Positions 7,060-9,313 of a stretch of DNA of 9,313 nucleotides are shown piece after piece. Numbering within the stretch: position 1 is the first letter of the stretch; the number at the start of each line of letters is the position of its first letter. The DNA comes from Deltaproteobacteria bacterium (GTDB lineage Bacteria > Desulfobacterota > Syntrophia > Syntrophales > Fen-1087): positions 1 to 9,313 of the forward strand of contig JAPLJM010000118.1 of NCBI GenBank assembly GCA_026388595.1, in the 5' to 3' direction. The position numbers were made by a program, and so were the translations under genes. The notes below the pieces were generated by a model, which did no database searches, was not told the DNA's origin, and saw only the letters and a program-made list of their open reading frames with translations.

Positions 7060-8838
7060 GTGTCTGAATTCATTACGGTAAAGAAAAGAACCCATTACTG
7101 TGGCGCGATTAGGGCGGAAGATGCCGGAAAGACCGTTATTTTGATGGGATGGGTGCAGCGGCGCAGAGACCATGGCGGCGTCATTTTTGTTGATTTAAGA
7201 GACCGGGAAGGCCTGGTTCAGATCGTTTTCAACCCGGAATTAAACCCGGCCGTCCATCAGGAGGCGCATAAAATCAGAAGCGAATATGTCCTGGCCGTCC
7301 AGGGCAAGGTACGGAAGCGCCCGGAGGGTATGGAAAATCCGGATTTATTAACAGGCGGGATCGAAGTGATGATCGACGAACTGGAAATCCTCAATGAGTC
7401 AAAAACGCCTCCCTTTGTTCTGGATGCGGGGGAAGAGATTTCCGAAAATGTCCGTTTGAAATACCGTTATCTGGACCTGAGGCGTCCGGAGCTTCAGAAA
7501 AAAATCATCCTGCGCAGTCAAACCGCGACGGCCACGCGGGAATATTTTCATGGCCAGGGGTTCATTGAAGTGGAAACGCCTTTTCTGACCAAAAGCACGC
7601 CCGAAGGGGCGCGGGATTATCTTGTTCCCAGCCGTGTCAATCAGGGCATGTTCTATGCGCTGCCGCAATCTCCCCAGATATTCAAGCAACTGTTGATGGT
7701 ATCGGGCTTTGACCGTTATTACCAAATCGTCAAATGCTTCCGTGATGAAGACCTGCGGTCGGACCGCCAGCCTGAATTTACCCAGGTCGATGTGGAAATG
7801 TCCTTTATCGATGAAAACGACATCATCACCGTCATGGAAGGGTATATGTCTCATGTTTTCAAGGCCTGCCTCGGCTTGACCCTGAAAACCCCCTTTCCCA
7901 GGATCGCCTATCAGGACGCCATCGACCGTTACGGGAAAGACAGCCCGGACATCCGCTTTTCCATGGAATTAAAGGATTTGACGGACATCCTGAGGGACTC
8001 CGGCTTTAATCTGTTTCAGGAAGTCGCCGCCAGCGGCGGCGTGATCAAAGCGATCAAGATTGAAGACGGCAAAAAACTCTCCCGTAAGGACCTGGATGGC
8101 CTTCGGGATTATGTAGCCAACTATGGTGCCAAGGGTCTGGCTTGGGCGCGCGTCATTCCGGACGGATGGACCTCTCCCATCTTCAAATTTCTCAAGCCCA
8201 TGGAAATACAGCAGATCAATGCCAGGATGGAAGTGCAGGAAGGGGATCTGATGGTTTTTGTGGCCGATAAGCCGGGCATTGTGCGGGATTCTCTGGGCAA
8301 CCTCAGAATCCACGTGGCCAAACAACTCGGTCTCATCGATCCGGCGGCGCTGGCTTTCACCTGGGTAACGGAATTTCCTTTGATGGAGTACAGCGACACG
8401 GCAAAGCGATTCGTCTCAACGCACCATCCCTTTACATCCCCGGTGATGGAAGACCTGCCCTTTCTCGAAACGGACCCCGGCCGGGTCAGGGCCAGGGCTT
8501 ATGATCTGGTCCTGAACGGTTCGGAAATCGGCGGCGGCAGCATCCGGATTCATTCACAAAAGGTGCAGGCCATGATTTTCAAAGCCCTTGGCCTGGGACA
8601 GGAAGAGGCGCGGTCTAAATTCGGGTTCCTCCTGGACGCCCTGGAATACGGGACACCTCCCCACGGCGGCATTGCATTCGGCTTCGACCGTTTGATCATG
8701 TTGATGACCGGAACGGATTCCATCCGGGACGTCATCGCCTTTCCCAAAACACAGAAGGCCGCCTGCCTGCTGACGGACGCCCCCTCAACGGTCAGCATTG
8801 AGCAATTGCTGGAGCTTTCCCTGAAGGTTGTACAATAA
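7060..8838 (+). CDS. aspS: Aspartyl-tRNA synthetase, bacterial type, likely non-discriminating (Asp/Asn)
   Basis: This cytoplasmic class II enzyme charges tRNA-Asp, and probably tRNA-Asn as well, with aspartate. The 592 residues fit the long bacterial form. An N-terminal OB-fold anticodon domain (about 10-115) precedes the catalytic core, which has the flipping loop TPEGARDYLVPSR (from about 180), motif 2 FRDEDLRSDRQPEFTQ (about 227-242), a GAD insertion (about 290-430), GSEIGGGSIR (about 487-496) and motif 3 GIAFGFDRL (about 537-545). The anticodon domain reads RRRDHGGVIF with His at 38, and has Gly at 90. In Pseudomonas aeruginosa the equivalent His/Gly positions go with a non-discriminating enzyme, whereas the discriminating E. 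coli enzyme has Leu at the His position. The start is GTG, with GAGG inside the end of hisS 11 bases upstream. The 8-bp gap means one operon with hisS. Confidence 0.97.
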   Translation: MSEFITVKKRTHYCGAIRAEDAGKTVILMGWVQRRRDHGGVIFVDLRDREGLVQIVFNPELNPAVHQEAHKIRSEYVLAVQGKVRKRPEGMENPDLLTGGIEVMIDELEILNESKTPPFVLDAGEEISENVRLKYRYLDLRRPELQKKIILRSQTATATREYFHGQGFIEVETPFLTKSTPEGARDYLVPSRVNQGMFYALPQSPQIFKQLLMVSGFDRYYQIVKCFRDEDLRSDRQPEFTQVDVEMSFIDENDIITVMEGYMSHVFKACLGLTLKTPFPRIAYQDAIDRYGKDSPDIRFSMELKDLTDILRDSGFNLFQEVAASGGVIKAIKIEDGKKLSRKDLDGLRDYVANYGAKGLAWARVIPDGWTSPIFKFLKPMEIQQINARMEVQEGDLMVFVADKPGIVRDSLGNLRIHVAKQLGLIDPAALAFTWVTEFPLMEYSDTAKRFVSTHHPFTSPVMEDLPFLETDPGRVRARAYDLVLNGSEIGGGSIRIHSQKVQAMIFKALGLGQEEARSKFGFLLDALEYGTPPHGGIAFGFDRLIMLMTGTDSIRDVIAFPKTQKAACLLTDAPSTVSIEQLLELSLKVVQ

Positions 8839-8868
8839 GATTTTCCACAGGGGAAGGCCACTTTTTTA

Positions 8869-8897
8869 TTGACAAGGAGCGGTGATGGCTATATCTA
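8869..8897 (+). promoter_or_regulatory. Candidate promoter for the LysM lipoprotein gene
   Basis: A perfect TTGACA (8869-8874) lies in the spacer after aspS. The best -10 candidates are TATATC (8890-8895, 15-base gap) or TATCTA (8892-8897, 17-base gap), both poor. Transcription from here would give a leader of roughly 95 bases before the lipoprotein start. The -35 is convincing and the -10 is not, so read-through from aspS may also serve. Confidence 0.35.
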
Positions 8898-8962
8898 TCA
8901 AACGCACGGGGATATGCCATGCTGGATGTTAAATCATCATTCTTTGTCACCTGTTTCATCAT

Positions 8963-8990
8963 TTGATTTGTTAAGATAAAATCAAGGGAG
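8963..8990 (+). promoter_or_regulatory. Hairpin abutting a strong ribosome-binding site
   Basis: The AAGGGAG ribosome site at 8984-8990 lies seven bases before GTG 8998 and decides that start. Directly upstream, TTGATTT (8963-8969) pairs perfectly with AAATCAA (8979-8985) across a nine-base loop. The 3' arm shares the first two bases of the ribosome site. The stem is AT-rich and weak, so a regulatory role is only a possibility, but the ribosome site itself is clear. Confidence 0.45.
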
Positions 8991-8997
8991 AAAAGCG

Positions 8998-9313
8998 GTG
9001 CAGCAAAAAAAATGGCCACAGACTCCAATATGTGTCTTTGTTATCATCGGCCTTGTCTTTATGGGATGCTGTAAGAAGCCAGCGCAAACCGTCGGTGTGG
9101 GCACGGGGCAGGCGACGGAACAGGAAATGGCGGCCCCGAGACAATCAGCGGCAGTAAAGCCAGCCGTGGCCAAACCGGCGGAGGGCGAGCAGGCGATGGC
9201 CGGACAGAGCGCTGCTGATAAAAAAGTCAGCGCCGCCAGGGTCGGCGACAACAAAGGACGCGAACTCCGGAGCAGTTATGTGGTAAAAAGGGGGGATTCC
9301 CTCTGGTGGATCG
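8998..9313 (+). CDS. LysM-domain lipoprotein (N-terminal part, cut by window)
   Basis: This is an envelope lipoprotein predicted to bind peptidoglycan through a LysM domain. 105 codons are visible. A short basic N-terminus (MQQKKWPQ) leads into a hydrophobic stretch (about 10-22) ending FMG-Cys24, a plausible but imperfect signal peptidase II site because Phe sits at position -3. A low-complexity linker rich in Ala, Pro, Lys, Gln and Glu (about 27-92) probably spans part of the periplasm. YVVKRGDSLWWI from residue 94 is the start of a LysM repeat, and the gene runs off the right edge. The GTG start has an excellent AAGGGAG at seven bases. It lies 159 bp after aspS with its own possible promoter, so it need not belong to the synthetase operon. 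Whether a catalytic domain follows the LysM cannot be seen. Confidence 0.88.
   Translation, partial: MQQKKWPQTPICVFVIIGLVFMGCCKKPAQTVGVGTGQATEQEMAAPRQSAAVKPAVAKPAEGEQAMAGQSAADKKVSAARVGDNKGRELRSSYVVKRGDSLWWI

Noticed and set aside
8841..8849. TTTTCCACA, one mismatch from a DnaA box
   Set aside because: It is a single isolated match with no cluster, no dnaA/dnaN/gyrB nearby and no AT-rich unwinding region; not an origin.
8841..8867. Weak hairpin (8841-8846 with 8851-8856) and T6 run as an aspS terminator
   Set aside because: Two of six pairs are G-U and the stem is five bases away from the T run; too weak to call.

Overview
The window is an ordinary bacterial chromosomal stretch with dense coding and about 50% G+C by eye. 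Gene order and sequence style suggest a deltaproteobacterium (Desulfobacterota), perhaps near the Syntrophales. The clues are a PilS/PilR-type pair, an adjacent hisS-aspS operon with Cys-rich HisRS and GAD-type AspRS, and a LysM lipoprotein directly downstream. The taxonomic guess is inference and was not checked by any search.

Left block (1-2754, minus strand): a two-component operon read leftward. A six-helix membrane PAS histidine kinase (552 aa, PilS-like) is followed after 12 bp by an NtrC-family sigma-54 activator (PilR-like). The activator runs off the left edge just before its DNA-binding domain.

Middle block (2869-5412, plus strand): a full-length ComEC/Rec2 DNA-uptake channel with an intact C-terminal metallo-beta-lactamase domain. 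It is divergent from the kinase gene. The short divergent region holds -10-like sequences on both strands that overlap each other. A regulator pair of the type IV pilus family beside the DNA-import channel hints at a shared competence/pilus theme, but the pair's target cannot be read from this window. A 370-bp spacer follows comEC and contains only a doubtful stop-overlapping 48-codon ORF.

Right block (5783-9313, plus strand): hisS and aspS, 8 bp apart, are a tRNA-charging operon. The AspRS carries the His-Gly-Gly signature of non-discriminating enzymes, which predicts that Asn-tRNA is made by the indirect GatCAB route. After 159 bp comes the start of a lipoprotein with a LysM domain, cut by the right edge.

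I found no mobile element, CRISPR array, RNA gene, prophage or defence system. Nothing here looks like a wholly new system. The points worth checking are the comEC/pilSR divergent control region, the AspRS specificity prediction, and small ORFs and an RNA hairpin in the two right-hand spacers.
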